Positions 47,350-59,899 of a DNA stretch of 64,000 bases are shown one piece after another. The notes under the pieces were generated by a model. That model was not told the origin of the DNA, searched no databases, and saw only the letters and a program-made list of their open reading frames with translations. Position numbers and translations under genes: made by a program. The DNA comes from Candidatus Nitrotoga sp. CP45 (GTDB lineage Bacteria; Pseudomonadota; Gammaproteobacteria; Burkholderiales; Gallionellaceae): the NCBI GenBank assembly GCA_003402375.1, contig QFXJ01000040.1, positions 124,001 through 188,000 of the forward strand, given 5' to 3'. Position 1 is the first letter of the stretch. Every line of letters begins with the position of its first letter.

Positions 47350-50175
47350 TTATCTAATTTTTTTTAATACCTGCTTCAGATAAATACCAGTCACGCTTTC
47401 CGAATTGGCAGCAATATCTTTGGGCGAGCCTTGTGCGATGATATGCCCACCCCCCTCGCCACCCTCAGGCCCGAGGTCTATGATCCAATCGGCGGTTTTT
47501 ATTACGTCAAGGTTATGTTCGATTACTACTACGGTGTTTCCTTGGTCACGTAGTTTCTGAATGACTTCCAGAAGCAGGGCGATATCATGGAAATGTAAGC
47601 CGGTTGTAGGCTCGTCCAAGATGTACAGAGTACGTCCGGTGTCGCGCTTGGAAAGTTCCAACGATAATTTGATACGTTGCGCTTCGCCTCCGGATAGTGT
47701 GGTCGCGCTTTGCCCCAATGTGATGTAGCCGAGTCCCACGTCGAGCATAGTTTGCAGTTTCCGTGCGATGATGGGCACCGGTTTGAAAAACTCATGCGCA
47801 TGTTCCACTGTCATTTGTAAAATCTGGTGGATGTTCCGGCCCTTGTATTGTATCTCTAGCGTTTCGCGGTTGTAGCGCATGCTATGGCACACGTCGCATG
47901 GCACATAGAGGTCAGGCAGGAAATGCATCTCGACTTTGATCACGCCATCACCCTGGCAAGATTCGCAGCGCCCGCCCTTTACGTTGAACGAGAATCGTCC
48001 CGGGCCATAGCCGCGTTCACGTGATTGTGGCACTCCGGCGAATAGCTCGCGGATGGGAGTGAACAGGCCGGTGTAAGTGGCGGGGTTAGATCTTGGGGTA
48101 CGTCCGATGGGTGACTGATCTACGTTAATGACCTTGTCAAAAAATTCCAGCCCGTCGATTTTTACGAACGGTGCGGGCTCAGCGTTGCTTCCATATAAGT
48201 GTTGTGCGACGGCGTGGTACAAGGTGTCGTTGATGAGAGTGGACTTTCCGGAACCGGACACGCCTGTTACGCACACCAGCAGGCCAACAGGTAAATCAAG
48301 CGTAACTTGTTTCAGGTTGTTGCCGCATGCGCCTTGAATTTGCAGCGTGCGTTCCGGATCGGGGGAGAGATATTTTTTTGGCGCTTCGATGTTGCGCCGT
48401 CCGGAAAGGTAATCACCTGTCAGTGATTGCTGGCTAGCGCACACTTCTTGCGGCGTGCCTTGTGCGACGATCATGCCCCCGTGCTCGCCCGCACCGGGGC
48501 CCATGTCCACTACGTAGTCGGCAGCCTGGATTGCATCCGCGTCATGTTCCACCACGATTACACTGTTGCCCATGTCGCGCAGGCGCTTTAGCGTGCCCAG
48601 CAAACGATCATTGTCACGTTGATGCAGGCCGATGGAAGGTTCGTCTAATACATACATCACACCGGTCAAACCGGAGCCAATTTGCGAGGCTAGGCGGATG
48701 CGCTGTGATTCGCCACCGGACAAGGTCTCTGCCGAACGATCTAACGACAGATATTCCAAGCCGACATTGTTGAGAAAGGTCAGGCGGCTCGCGATTTCAT
48801 GCACGATTCTTTCCGCGATGGCCTGCTTGTGACCTGGCAGCTTCACCTGTTGGAAGAAAGTGAGCGCCTGCTTCAAGGGTAAAGCACTGAGTTCATAAAT
48901 GGCATGGTCTGCGATGCGCACATTGCGGGCTTCCAGGCGCAGGCGCGTCCCCTTGCATTCAGGGCAAATGCACGTGTTGAGATGTTTCGCCAGTTCCTCG
49001 CGCACGGTAGGTGATGTGGTTTCCTTGTAACGACGCTCCAGATTATTGATGATGCCTTCGAATGCATGCTCGCGTAGCGTGGGTTTGCCGCGCTCGTTGA
49101 GATAGCTGAAGGGGATTTCTTCCTTGCCGCTGCCGTACAAAATAATTTGTTGTACTTTTTCCGGTAGGCTTTCGAACGGACGTTCCAGATCGAAATCGTA
49201 ATATTTGGCCAAGCTGTCCAGCATCTGGTAATAAAATTGGTTGCGTCGATCCCAGCCTTTGATTGCCCCAGAACTTAACGACAATTGTGGGAAAGCCACA
49301 ATCCGTTTTGGATCGAAGAAACTGATGCTGCCCAACCCATCGCATTTGGGGCAGGCGCCCATCGGGTTGTTGAAGGAGAACAAGCGTGGTTCCAGTTCTG
49401 GCAACGAATAATTGCAGATTGGGCAGGCAAACTTGGCGGAGAATATATGTTCTTTACCGCTGTCCATTTCCACTGCTAATGCGCGCCCCTCGGCATGGCG
49501 CAATGCGGTCTCGAATGATTCTGCCAGGCGCTGCTGGTTGTCTGCGCTGGCTTTCAGCCGATCCACCACAATCTCAACAGTGTGTTTCTTGTTCTTTGCC
49601 AGCGTGGGCAGCTTGTCTATTTCATGCACGGTGCCGTTTACGCGTAGCCGCATAAAACCTTGCGCACGCAACTCATTAAATAAATCGACTTGTTCGCCTT
49701 TGCGCTCAATGACCAATGGAGAGAGAATCATGATGCGCGTATCTTGCGGCAGTTGCAGCACATGGTCCACCATCTGCCCAACGCTTTGGGCTTGTAACAC
49801 CAGATCATGTTGCGGGCAATAGGGGTCACCCGCGCGTGCAAATAGCAGGCGCAGGTAGTCGTGAATTTCTGTCACCGTGCCAACGGTAGAACGCGGGTTA
49901 TGCGAGGTGGCCTTTTGCTCAATAGCGATGGCAGGTGACAAGCCCTCGATCAAGTCTACATCCGGTTTTGCCATTAGTTGCAAAAACTGGCGCGCGTAAG
50001 CGGAAAGCGATTCGACATAGCGTCGCTGTCCCTCGGCATACAAAGTGTCAAAAGCTAGGGAAGACTTGCCGGAACCTGACAATCCGGTGATGACCACAAG
50101 TTGATTGCGCGGCAAATCGAGGCTGATGTTTTTCAGGTTGTGCGTGCGTGCGCCACGTATTTTGATACTGTCCAT
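47350..50175 (-). CDS. uvrA: excinuclease ABC subunit A
   Basis: 941 aa; [35 protein letters not shown]; CxxC zinc motifs; [19 protein letters not shown]. Confidence 0.98.
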   Translation of the reverse strand: MDSIKIRGARTHNLKNISLDLPRNQLVVITGLSGSGKSSLAFDTLYAEGQRRYVESLSAYARQFLQLMAKPDVDLIEGLSPAIAIEQKATSHNPRSTVGTVTEIHDYLRLLFARAGDPYCPQHDLVLQAQSVGQMVDHVLQLPQDTRIMILSPLVIERKGEQVDLFNELRAQGFMRLRVNGTVHEIDKLPTLAKNKKHTVEIVVDRLKASADNQQRLAESFETALRHAEGRALAVEMDSGKEHIFSAKFACPICNYSLPELEPRLFSFNNPMGACPKCDGLGSISFFDPKRIVAFPQLSLSSGAIKGWDRRNQFYYQMLDSLAKYYDFDLERPFESLPEKVQQIILYGSGKEEIPFSYLNERGKPTLREHAFEGIINNLERRYKETTSPTVREELAKHLNTCICPECKGTRLRLEARNVRIADHAIYELSALPLKQALTFFQQVKLPGHKQAIAERIVHEIASRLTFLNNVGLEYLSLDRSAETLSGGESQRIRLASQIGSGLTGVMYVLDEPSIGLHQRDNDRLLGTLKRLRDMGNSVIVVEHDADAIQAADYVVDMGPGAGEHGGMIVAQGTPQEVCASQQSLTGDYLSGRRNIEAPKKYLSPDPERTLQIQGACGNNLKQVTLDLPVGLLVCVTGVSGSGKSTLINDTLYHAVAQHLYGSNAEPAPFVKIDGLEFFDKVINVDQSPIGRTPRSNPATYTGLFTPIRELFAGVPQSRERGYGPGRFSFNVKGGRCESCQGDGVIKVEMHFLPDLYVPCDVCHSMRYNRETLEIQYKGRNIHQILQMTVEHAHEFFKPVPIIARKLQTMLDVGLGYITLGQSATTLSGGEAQRIKLSLELSKRDTGRTLYILDEPTTGLHFHDIALLLEVIQKLRDQGNTVVVIEHNLDVIKTADWIIDLGPEGGEGGGHIIAQGSPKDIAANSESVTGIYLKQVLKKIR

Positions 50176-50241
50176 GCCGGTTACCGTAGGTTGCGCTAAA
50201 CCTGCTAATATACGCGATTTTTTGCGCTTTCAACACTTCAC

Positions 50242-51621
50242 ATGGGATACACACCTGATTCAATGACGCCACTTGAGCGCCGTGCCAGTATGGGCTTAGC
50301 CGGTATTTATGGCTTGCGGATGCTGGGGCTGTTTATCATTCTGCCGGTATTTGCGCTGTATGCTGCGGAACGGTTGCCTGGCGGCGAAAGCCGTACCCTG
50401 ATCGGTATTGCCCTAGGGGCTTACGGCCTGACCCAGGCAGTATTGCAAATCCCAGCTGGCTGGATGTCCGACCATTATGGGCGCAAACCGGTGATCTATG
50501 CTGGACTACTTCTATTCGCTATCGGCAGTTTCATCGCAGCTTCGGCGGACAACATCTATTGGGTCATCGCCGGGCGTGCGATACAGGGCGCGGGAGCAAT
50601 CAATGCCGCAGTAATGGCGCTAACAGCCGACCTCACGCGTGAGGAAGTCCGCACCAAGGCGATGGGGATGATAGGCATCACTATTGGTATTACATTTGCG
50701 ATATCACTGGTGCTGGCACCGATGTTGTATCAAGCGATAGGTGTGCCCGGAATTTTTGCGCTAACCGGCGTATTGGCGCTTCTGGCCATGCTATTTGTGG
50801 CCTTTGTAATTCCAAATCCGGCAATTACGCGCTTCCATTCTGGTTCGGGGGCGAGTAGCAAACGATTTGGCGATGTGCTGCGTAACAAAGATTTGCTGCG
50901 ACTCGATTTTGGTATTTTTTCGTTGCATGCGATTTTAATGTCGGTATTCATGCAGGTGCCATTCGTGCTGAAAAATAATGGGTTGGAGATTGCGCAACAT
51001 TGGCAAGTATATCTGCCGGTTATGTTGCTAGCTCTTATGTTGATGGTCCCGCCCATCATTGTTGCCGAGAAAAAAGCAAAGATGAAGCAGGTGTTTATGG
51101 GCGCGATTGCCCTGGCGGCGCTAGGGCAATTATCATTAATGCTGATGCAGAACAGTGTGTGGGGTGTGATGGTGTCGTTGTTGCTGTTTTTCACCGCATT
51201 TAATGTATTGGAGGCGACACTGCCTTCCATGATCAGTAAGATTGCTCCGTTAGCGGCCAAAGGTACGGCTATGGGCGTATATAGCAGCGTGCAGTTTCTC
51301 GGCGCATTTTTTGGTGCGATTGCGGGCGGTTTTTTGATGCAATATTTTGGCGGCAATGCTGTATTTGTATTTGCGGTAGGTTTGTTATTGCTGTGGTTGC
51401 TAGTTGCCAGCACCATGCAGCCGCCTGCAGCGGTGCGTACTAAAATGTATCCATTGCCTGAAATGGATGGGCGCGCAGGCGCTGTTTTACAACAACGCTT
51501 GGCGCAATTAAATGGGGTGCGCGAAGTAATGGTGGTGCCAGCCGAAGGTATGGCTTGCCTTAAAGTAGATATGAGTGGCTTTGACGAAGCCGCAGTAGAG
51601 AATTTAGTGAAAGGGGAATGA
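50242..51621 (+). CDS. MFS transporter
   Basis: [35 protein letters not shown]; about 12 hydrophobic segments. Confidence 0.9.
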   Translation: MGYTPDSMTPLERRASMGLAGIYGLRMLGLFIILPVFALYAAERLPGGESRTLIGIALGAYGLTQAVLQIPAGWMSDHYGRKPVIYAGLLLFAIGSFIAASADNIYWVIAGRAIQGAGAINAAVMALTADLTREEVRTKAMGMIGITIGITFAISLVLAPMLYQAIGVPGIFALTGVLALLAMLFVAFVIPNPAITRFHSGSGASSKRFGDVLRNKDLLRLDFGIFSLHAILMSVFMQVPFVLKNNGLEIAQHWQVYLPVMLLALMLMVPPIIVAEKKAKMKQVFMGAIALAALGQLSLMLMQNSVWGVMVSLLLFFTAFNVLEATLPSMISKIAPLAAKGTAMGVYSSVQFLGAFFGAIAGGFLMQYFGGNAVFVFAVGLLLLWLLVASTMQPPAAVRTKMYPLPEMDGRAGAVLQQRLAQLNGVREVMVVPAEGMACLKVDMSGFDEAAVENLVKGE

Positions 51622-51622
51622 C

Positions 51623-52081
51623 ATGTCTGTAAACAAAGTAATTTTAGTAGGGCGTCTGGGTAAAGATCCAGAAACGCGTTACATGCCTAATGGCGAGGCA
51701 GTGACCAATGCCACGTTGGCTACCTCAGAAAACTGGAAGGACAAAAACGGCGAGAAACAAGAAAAAACAGAATGGCATAACCTGACTTTCTACCGTCGCC
51801 TGGCAGAAATTGCCGGAGAATTTCTGAAAAAAGGTTCGATGATTTACGTTGAGGGCAAGCTTGCTACTCGCAAATGGCAGGACAAGGAAGGCAAGGATCG
51901 TTATACCACCGATATCATTGTCGGCGAGATGCAGATGCTGTCCAGTAAATCTGGCAGCGGTAATTTTGACATGGTGGATAAGCCACTTGCATCATCGTCA
52001 ACTGGTGCGCCTGCTACTAATAAACCGGCACCAGTCAAAAGCGGTGGTTTCGATAACTTTGATGACGATATACCGTTTTGA
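51623..52081 (+). CDS. ssb: single-stranded DNA-binding protein
   Basis: [41 protein letters not shown]...acidic tail NFDDDIPF. Confidence 0.98.
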   Translation: MSVNKVILVGRLGKDPETRYMPNGEAVTNATLATSENWKDKNGEKQEKTEWHNLTFYRRLAEIAGEFLKKGSMIYVEGKLATRKWQDKEGKDRYTTDIIVGEMQMLSSKSGSGNFDMVDKPLASSSTGAPATNKPAPVKSGGFDNFDDDIPF

Positions 52082-52116
52082 AATCACTTACGATTGCCTT
52101 GTAAAGTATAAATATA

Positions 52117-52141
52117 AAGCCCCTGCAAACAGGGGCTTCAT
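52117..52141 (+). terminator. rho-independent terminator after ssb
   Basis: aagcccctgcaaacaggggcttcatt. Confidence 0.75.
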
Positions 52142-52770
52142 TACTTCCATTCAATGTAAACGAGTTCATACAACGATGCGCATGAAGTTAAAAAGTTGGG
52201 GCTTAAAATTAAGGTCAAAAAAACCGCCACGCCAAGTAGCTTAAAATTGCAGTTACGCGTTTTAACTTACCTGATTAGCTATGATAGCAGGCTCATCTGG
52301 TAAGCCTATAGAGGCAGATAATAAGCGCATATTAACAAGAGGAGATGCTCTGGTGGGGATCAACAAAATTCAGTTTCAAAAAGGGCTGTTGATGGTTGGG
52401 TTTATGGACAATTGCAGAATGGCGGATAAATGCCACGCGGCACTGGTTGCTTCCGTGCTGGTCTGTTGGGTTTGATATTCGTGCGGCAGTAAGCACCCTA
52501 GCACCTTTGGGCGCGAGGGACTGCATTACTAACAGTGTTCGATTTGCCGGGAACAGGCTTCCGCACTCTGCGGGACGATTTCGCACGCTACGAAGTGGCC
52601 ACTGACACGCTGGTTTTTGGGTGTGCCTTTGTTGAGTCAATCGAAGAACAGCATATCGGCATTGGAACGCATTCCATGTCTCAAGTTGACTTAACGCTTT
52701 ATTGTAGCTTTTAAATCTCGATTTTATAAACGTGCGAATAATGATTTTTATCCGAAGTTCTTTGCATTGT

Positions 52771-53986
52771 ATTAGCAGGCTGCTGAACCCCCCCCCAGTG
52801 TTGGTAGTTGGTAAAATAGCGCCATTGAAATGCGGAGATATAACAATGCGCGGCGTAGACGTTCAACCGATGAATTTGTCAGTTACATTCAACTTGAAGA
52901 GCGTGTTCCAAGGAGGCATCCGCTGCGAGCGATTCGCAAGATGGTGGATGTTTCCCTTGTTGGGATGGACGAGCTATTTTCAGAGATGTACTCGGATACA
53001 GGGCGCCCCTCAATTGCACCGGAACGACTGCTTCGCGCGCAGACGCTACAAATATTGTACACGGCACGTTCGGAACGACAGTTGCTGGAGCAGATCGACT
53101 TTAACCTGCTGTTTCGCTCTGGTTTGTTGGTTTGAAATTGGACGAGGCGGTATGGGATTGCGACCGTGTTTTGTCATAACCGTGACCGGCTGCTGACGCA
53201 TGAAGTTGCCGAAACATTTTTCGAGCAGATCAAGGTACAGGCCAGCGCAGACGAGCTGTTGTCGAAAGAACACTTTACGGCTGATAGCACGTTGCTGGAC
53301 GCGGCGGCATCAATCAAGAGTTTCATGCGCAAGGGTGCGGAGTCCGGCGAAGGCGCGAAGTCCGACGAGCAACAGCCTGGAGATCAGGGACGAAACAAGG
53401 AAGTAAACTTCCACGGCGAGCAGTACGGAGAATCGCAACGGTCTGATCGTACAGGCCAGCGTAAGTCAGGCAACGGGAACGGCGGAGCGGGAAGTGGCTT
53501 TAGCGATGCTGGATGCGGAGCAAAGCGCCGGCAGACGCACCTTGGGTGCCGACAAGAACTACGACACCCAAGCCTTTGTGGCGGACTGTCGCAAACGCAA
53601 AGTAACGCCGCATATGGCACAGAAAAAACATACAGCGATTGATGGGCGTACCACCCGCCATGCGGGTTACGAGATTAGCATCAGGAAGCGCAAGCAAATC
53701 GAAGAGTGTTTCGGCTGGATGAAAGACATCGGTTTGATGCGTAAATTGAGGCATCGCGGACAATCGTTGGTGAACCAGCTATTTCTGTTTACGGCCGCGG
53801 CGTACAACCTGGTCAGGATGAGGCGATTATTGGCGTAACACGCCATCAATCCGCCCAAAAGGCAGAAAAACGGGAAATCCCCGGAAAAACACGCTTCTAC
53901 GGGAGCTATAAATTTAGAATCAACCGAAAAGTCTCTTAGGGGGCGGGTAAGGGAAAATATATGAGCCTTTTTCAGCAGCCTGTTAG
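52771..53986 (+). mobile_element. IS1182/IS5-like insertion sequence with frameshifted transposase
   Basis: Ends attagcaggctgctgaa (52771-52787) and ttcagcagcctgttag (53971-53986) are inverted repeats; transposase spread over ORFs 52830-53135, 53166-53642, 53494-53838. Confidence 0.8.
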
Positions 53987-54135
53987 AGTTGGCAAATTAT
54001 GATAACTGTCATTTTTGGCTAGAATTATTATACCTATTGGTATAGAATGCTGCGTCTTCGCTGTAATTTAGCGTTGTGGCGGACTGAAATTTCCCGGTTT
54101 TTGTATGTAAATTAATTATTGTGAAGGAAAAGTAA

Positions 54136-54405
54136 ATGAAACGTTTTGCTCTAGTTGCTGCCCTGTTAGCATTATCCCTAACTGCTTGTGGCGAAAAGCC
54201 TAAGGCGCCTGCAGTCGAGACCCCAGTTGTTGAAGCACCTGCACCTGCACCTGCACCTGCACCTGCCACTACTGCTGTTGCTGCAGCTGGTAGTGCTGTA
54301 GAAGCAGCTGGTAGTGCTGTAGAGGCAGCTGGTACTGCCGCTACCGCAGCGGCTACTGCTGCTGATGCCGCTCATGACGCTGCTAAAGATGCAATGAAGA
54401 AGTAA
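54136..54405 (+). CDS. small Ala/Pro-rich lipoprotein-like protein
   Basis: MKRFALVAALLALSLTACGEKPKAP (LTAC lipobox); APAPAPAPA and AAGSAVE repeats. Confidence 0.7.
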   Translation: MKRFALVAALLALSLTACGEKPKAPAVETPVVEAPAPAPAPAPATTAVAAAGSAVEAAGSAVEAAGTAATAAATAADAAHDAAKDAMKK

Positions 54406-54428
54406 TTTTCTTTTTTGTATAGTAAACA

Positions 54429-54456
54429 TTAAAGCCGATGTAAAGTCGGCTTTATG
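54429..54456 (+). terminator. hairpin terminator-like sequence
   Basis: ttaaagccgatgtaaagtcggctttat. Confidence 0.55.
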
Positions 54457-54679
54457 CTTTTGTGGCTTACCTTTAGCAGATTGCGGAACGGATGCCACCT
54501 TAGTGTTTTTTGAAAATTGGTTGGCACCATAAACTTGGCAGTGCGTGTTTCATCATCAAAAAACCTAGGGTATGCGGGTGTGAGCATGGAAAGACTGGGC
54601 AGAGGGATTATGGATTGTATTGTTACCTCAAAATTCTGGCCGTAACTGATGCCTCAGGGTAGGTAATTCTATTTCTAAT

Positions 54680-55729
54680 TCAATAAAGCACTAATAATCC
54701 ATTTTCAAGCCACAATGGACTTGACCATTGGCGCATTACTCTCGAAGGTACGCAGGGCCACTTCGAGCTGATCCTCCAGTGCATCCAGACTATCGAAAAC
54801 GTGGTTATGGAAGTACTTCTCACGCAATTCGTCCCACACATGTTCGACTGGATTGAGCTCAGGAGCATAGGGTGGCAAAGGTAACAGTTTCATGTTCTGT
54901 GGCGGGTTAAGTAACCTACTGGAGTGTCAGCCGGCGCCATCGAGCACCATTACGATTTTGTCGCTGGGATGGCGCGCACCCACCTCATCGAGAAACAATT
55001 GCATGCAGTCGGTATTGATATACGGCAAGATCAAAGAATCGAGCTCCCCACTTGACCTCTACTGCCGCGTAGGCGTAGGTGTACTCGTGGGTCAGCTAGC
55101 TTGGCATATTGGTCGTACGGGCTTGGGAGCCCAACAGCGAAGCACGTCGTTGATGCGCCCAAAACGCGCCTCGTCCTGAAACATCAGTCGGATCGGTTCG
55201 TTTTTGGCCCAGTTCTGGCGGATTTCGGCGAGTGTTTCGGGGAGTTTTTTTTCCAGTCTTCCTGTGCCACAGGATTGCTTCGCGGATGCCTTTTGTCAGG
55301 TGCGAGTTTGCGCCAGTTGTGTCGATGCAGCAATTTGTATACTGATGACAGCGCCATCTCTCGTCCCAGCGCCATTTCGAGTTGAGGCTTGATCTGGCTG
55401 ACCACCAAAATGCCGCCGATACTGGCAGACTCCAGAAACGGTTTGAGTAATTCGGCTTCGCGTTCAGGAGTGAAGTGCTCCCTGCGTCGACCTCCGCGCA
55501 CTGACTTGCCTTTATCGCCTACGGCGCTACCTGCAATGAACTGGTTACGCAAACGACATGTCCATCCTTTAGACAGTCCGATGGCCTGTGCTGTTTGCTC
55601 CAGATTCATGCCGTATTGAAGTGGCAAGACAACCGCCTGTGCTTGTCGTAACTGTTCAATCGTCGTCGCTGAAGCAATGGCTTGGAGTGCGCTATCAAGT
55701 ACATCCTGCCCTCGCGGTGGTCGTGACAT
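54680..55729 (-). pseudogene. IS630-family transposase, disrupted
   Basis: N-terminal HTH ORF 55184-55729 and DDE end LPPYAPELNPVEHVWDELREKYFHNHVF (54705-54893) in different frames. Confidence 0.8.
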
Positions 55730-55898
55730 GAATTACCTCCTCGGTTTATTCGATGGGATAATTATTGCACTATTGATGTGTAAATGGAATTAGATGTCCT
55801 ATGGTCAAAAATTGCAGAAAATCTATGATGCAGAGGGTTTTTGTATTTCTTAGAATAGCCAGTAACCAGTAATGATTGTGTTAAATAGATTACATGGG

Positions 55899-56561
55899 CT
55901 ATTTATGATAAACGGTGGTATCTCCGGCCAGTCGGATATCCGTAGTGTCAGGTACAGGCTCGCTGGATTTTGTTTGAACATCAGCTGAAAGCAGACGCTG
56001 TTCTTCATATACGGTTTTAAGGTAACGTTGAATTTCCCCGGTGGCCGTATGAACAGGGGTTGCTTTTTCTATATTTCGGATGGTGGCGTTGGCCCCATGT
56101 TTAACGAGAAGTTGGGCGGACTCTAGATTCCCAACTTTATGCAGAGCAGTATTTCCTCTTTTAATAATCATGCTTCCTGTTACCAGCTGGATATTAGGAT
56201 CGGCCCCTTCAACCAGTAAGCGTTGAACCACTTTGGGAAAATCTACCCAGATATACATCGCGGTCAGGCCATCTTTGTCCTGGAATTTGGCATCAGCACC
56301 ATGATCGACCAAGAATATGGCAAGTTCTGGATCATTGACATCAAATAATGGCGGACGATTATTGTAATCCGCTATGTTTGGGTCAGCTCCGTGGTCAATT
56401 AAAAGTTGTGCTACCTCTACGCTCTCGATGTAGTGCAATGCTGTTTTTCCAAAGAAATCCTGATGGTTTATGTCTACACCAAGCTGGATTGCATTCTTGA
56501 TTCCCTCTAAATCATTGGCCATTGTTGCGTCTATTATGGATTCTTCAAGTTCGTTTTGCAT
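55899..56561 (-). CDS. ankyrin-repeat protein
   Basis: FGKTALHYIESVEVAQLLIDHGADPNIADYNNRPPLFDVNDPELAIFLVDHGADAKFQDKDG. Confidence 0.88.
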   Translation of the reverse strand: MQNELEESIIDATMANDLEGIKNAIQLGVDINHQDFFGKTALHYIESVEVAQLLIDHGADPNIADYNNRPPLFDVNDPELAIFLVDHGADAKFQDKDGLTAMYIWVDFPKVVQRLLVEGADPNIQLVTGSMIIKRGNTALHKVGNLESAQLLVKHGANATIRNIEKATPVHTATGEIQRYLKTVYEEQRLLSADVQTKSSEPVPDTTDIRLAGDTTVYHK

Positions 56562-56778
56562 ATGGGTCTTTAAATATAGGGCTAAAGAGCTTAAAACATT
56601 CAGGCGGATATACCGATTCCGTAATAATTCTTAAGAGCTTACGTGATCGTACGGTTTGTCCGCATGTTTAATGCAGTTTGCTAAGCCAGAGGTATTTGGA
56701 ACAGTTAATAATGGCATCCGCAAACTTCTCCAGGGTGGTCTATATGTGGAAGTCATGATCGCGTGGCGGCATGGTATT

Positions 56779-58041
56779 TTAATTTAAAAAAGGCTGTACT
56801 TGTACAGTGCAGCCGGCTTCAACATTTCCTTGCGATACAGGTAATACAATATAGCAATTGGCTTTGCTCATTGAGCTAAGAATGCCGGAGCATTGAGCCC
56901 CCGTTGTATGTACTGTCCATCCGCCATTCTTATCTTGACTGAGAATGCCACGTTGAAATTCTGTTCTACCTGGAATCTTTCGGATAGAGCTGGCGCAGAT
57001 AGCCTGAAATTCAATGGTTAATTTTGGTTTTTGCCCCATCAGTACGCGCAAGGCATCGCGAACAAACTGCTGGAAAGTTACCATGACCGCGACGGGATTA
57101 CCGGGCAATCCAAAAAAATGGCAAGTTCCAATTTTGCCGTAAGCCAATGGTTTGCCAGGCTTCATGGCTATTTTCCAGAATACAATTTCTCCAATTTCCG
57201 CCAACAATTGTTTGATGTAATCGGCTTCACCGACCGAAACCCCACCGCTAGTGATAATGACATCCGTTCGTGATGCTGCATCCAGCAAGGCCTCTTTGAG
57301 GCTGGCCTTATTGTCACGAATGGTACCCATGTCGATAATTTCCACGCCCAGTTCACCTAGCATACCGAGTAAGGAATAACGGTTACTGTTATAAATTTTA
57401 CCGGGAGCTAATGGTGTGCCGGGTTGCTGCAATTCGTCACCAGTTGAAAATAGCGCTACTTTTAGTTTGCGGTAAACGCTGATATTGCTGAAACCAAGCG
57501 AAGCCAGCAGACCCATCTCGGCAGGGCGAATAATCTGTCCACGAGTCAGTACGGTAGTGTTTTGTGCAATGTCTTCCCCGACCAAGCGGATGTTTTGACC
57601 ATGGCGGTGTCCATCCCCTATTTCAACGGAGGATCCGGCGACCTGCACATGTTCTTGCATTACAACGCTATCGCAGCCCTCAGGAATGAGCGCACCAGTC
57701 ATAATGCGAACGCATTGGCCTGCAGCAACATGGCCACTAAAGGCACGTCCAGCAAAGGCGCTGCCAATAACCGTAAGTCGGCTAGGAGCATTTGCTAGGT
57801 CGTCGTGGCGCACAGCGTAGCCATCCATAGCTGAGTAGTCGTGTGGCGGTACATTCATGGGGGAAAGTACATCTGTCGCTAGCGTGCGATGCAATGAATC
57901 GCACAGGCTGATCGATTCATGCTCCGTGACTGGCGTAAGAAATTGCTGGATAAATTGGCGCGCTTTTTCCACCGGCATAGAATTAGGGTCGTAATCACCC
58001 ATTTTTTCAAGGGTAGACAAGAAGGGAAGCCTGGATTCCAT
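56779..58041 (-). CDS. moeA: molybdopterin molybdotransferase
   Basis: YSAMDGYAVRHDD; IITSGGVSVGEADYIK; FFGLPGNPVAVMVTF. Confidence 0.95.
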   Translation of the reverse strand: MESRLPFLSTLEKMGDYDPNSMPVEKARQFIQQFLTPVTEHESISLCDSLHRTLATDVLSPMNVPPHDYSAMDGYAVRHDDLANAPSRLTVIGSAFAGRAFSGHVAAGQCVRIMTGALIPEGCDSVVMQEHVQVAGSSVEIGDGHRHGQNIRLVGEDIAQNTTVLTRGQIIRPAEMGLLASLGFSNISVYRKLKVALFSTGDELQQPGTPLAPGKIYNSNRYSLLGMLGELGVEIIDMGTIRDNKASLKEALLDAASRTDVIITSGGVSVGEADYIKQLLAEIGEIVFWKIAMKPGKPLAYGKIGTCHFFGLPGNPVAVMVTFQQFVRDALRVLMGQKPKLTIEFQAICASSIRKIPGRTEFQRGILSQDKNGGWTVHTTGAQCSGILSSMSKANCYIVLPVSQGNVEAGCTVQVQPFLN

Positions 58042-58194
58042 GGAGCGTCCTTTGTTAAATTTGGCAGTCAGAATAAAGTCTGGAAAGCATCAACACAATT
58101 GTCAGGTAGGTTGTTGGTATGCGCTTTCGATATAGGCAAAACTATCCAGATCAGTGATTTGGATGTATCTGCAAAGATGGAGCCTACTGGTAGA

Positions 58195-59310
58195 CTACCC
58201 CCCAATATAAGACATTTCAATTTTTTTGCCGGATGACGCTTTGGTTTTTGTGTTTGCACTGCGTAATTCTGAATAGCGATCCGCACGCAGGCGCCATAGA
58301 TGTGCAAGGGCAGCGGAAATTTCTTGATCTGTTTTTCCGCTGTGCATGAGCGCTCGCAAATCGTGACCACTCTCTGCAAAGAGGCATGTATACAACTTGC
58401 CTTCGGTTGACAACCTGGCACGAACGCATTCGTGACAAAAAGTTTTGGTGATGCTTGAGATAACTCCGATTTCGCCCCCGCCATCCTTATAGCGCCAACG
58501 TTCTGCAGTCTCGCCGGTACAGTTTGGCTCGATTTCTTCAAGTGGCATGTGAGCGGAAATTCGTCGCACAACTTCTGCAGAGGGAATAACCTCGCCCATT
58601 TCCCACTGGTTAGAAGTCCCTACGTCCATGTATTCTATGAATCGGAGTATAAAGGGGGAGTCTTTGAAATAACGTGCCATAGGGACGATTTCTTGGTCAT
58701 TCATGCCACTTTTGACAACCATGTTTACCTTGATTGGGCCGAGGCCTACTGAGTGGGCGACATCTAGACTGCGCAACACATCCGATACAGGAAAATCAAC
58801 GCCGTTCATGCGCTTGAAAGTGGCATCATCCAGCGAATCCAGTGAAACCGTAACTCGATTTAATCCTGCATCTTTTAGTGATTGAGCTTTTTTCCCGAGT
58901 AACGCACCATTAGTGGTGAGTGTCAGGTCTAAATCGCTACCATCGTATGTTTTTAGCTTTGCAAGCATCTCAATTAAGTTTTCTACATGCTTGCGTAAAA
59001 GGGGCTCGCCACCCGTAAGGCGGATTTTCTGAACGCCATGATTAACGAAAATTTGCGCGATACGAGTAATTTCTTCAAAAGTCATCATTGAAGCCCGTGG
59101 CATAAATACATGATCTTTGCCGAATGATTCTATGGGCATGCAATATACGCATCGGAAATTGCAACGATCCGTGAGAGAAATGCGTAAATCTTGTAACGGG
59201 CGTCCAAACGCGTCGCCAATAAGTCCATTGGGTTCTTCTATAACAGCGGGGATGACAGGAACTGCCTTGGAATGACGATAATCTATAATCGGAATTATTT
59301 TTTTAGACAT
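58195..59310 (-). CDS. moaA: GTP 3',8-cyclase
   Basis: [35 protein letters not shown]-terminal [20 protein letters not shown]. Confidence 0.96.
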   Translation of the reverse strand: MSKKIIPIIDYRHSKAVPVIPAVIEEPNGLIGDAFGRPLQDLRISLTDRCNFRCVYCMPIESFGKDHVFMPRASMMTFEEITRIAQIFVNHGVQKIRLTGGEPLLRKHVENLIEMLAKLKTYDGSDLDLTLTTNGALLGKKAQSLKDAGLNRVTVSLDSLDDATFKRMNGVDFPVSDVLRSLDVAHSVGLGPIKVNMVVKSGMNDQEIVPMARYFKDSPFILRFIEYMDVGTSNQWEMGEVIPSAEVVRRISAHMPLEEIEPNCTGETAERWRYKDGGGEIGVISSITKTFCHECVRARLSTEGKLYTCLFAESGHDLRALMHSGKTDQEISAALAHLWRLRADRYSELRSANTKTKASSGKKIEMSYIGG

Positions 59311-59899
59311 GGCATTTGGCCAATATATTCAAAATATGGTAGTAGTTAATAGTCATGGTTTCAATACTTACGCCCAAATTATACAGTAGTGTATAGCTAA
59401 GCTAGCCTGTGGGTAGGCGGCAATATCATGTTTATGTGACTGCTGTATCCTCAGGATAAAAAAATATCTGGTTGTATTCGATATAGTCGAATGTGCGTAA
59501 ATGGAATTTTTATATTAGGAATAACAAGTTATTTGAGAGTGCTTAAATTAGCATCCGCACAACAAATCATGTGTGAGAGTACACGATTGTATGCATTTAT
59601 TGCAATGTAAATATCAATGTGTTGAATGCAGAGCTTTTTATAAAGCTAGGTTGAATTGCCTGTTGGAACTGCCTTGTTAAATGTCCAAAGGCATACAATT
59701 TTGGGTAATTATGACATGGTTATAGAAAGCCTAGACTTCAATTATTTAGCTGAACCTTGGGAAGAGTTTTTAGGCAGAGGCTAAATATGATCGAGTTTTT
59801 ATAAGGTTGTATTTCCTAGAGGATCTGGGTTAGTGGAAAGCTTTCTACATAGTCGCGAGTATTCGAATTTGGGATGGTACTAAAACGCGTGAAATCCCC

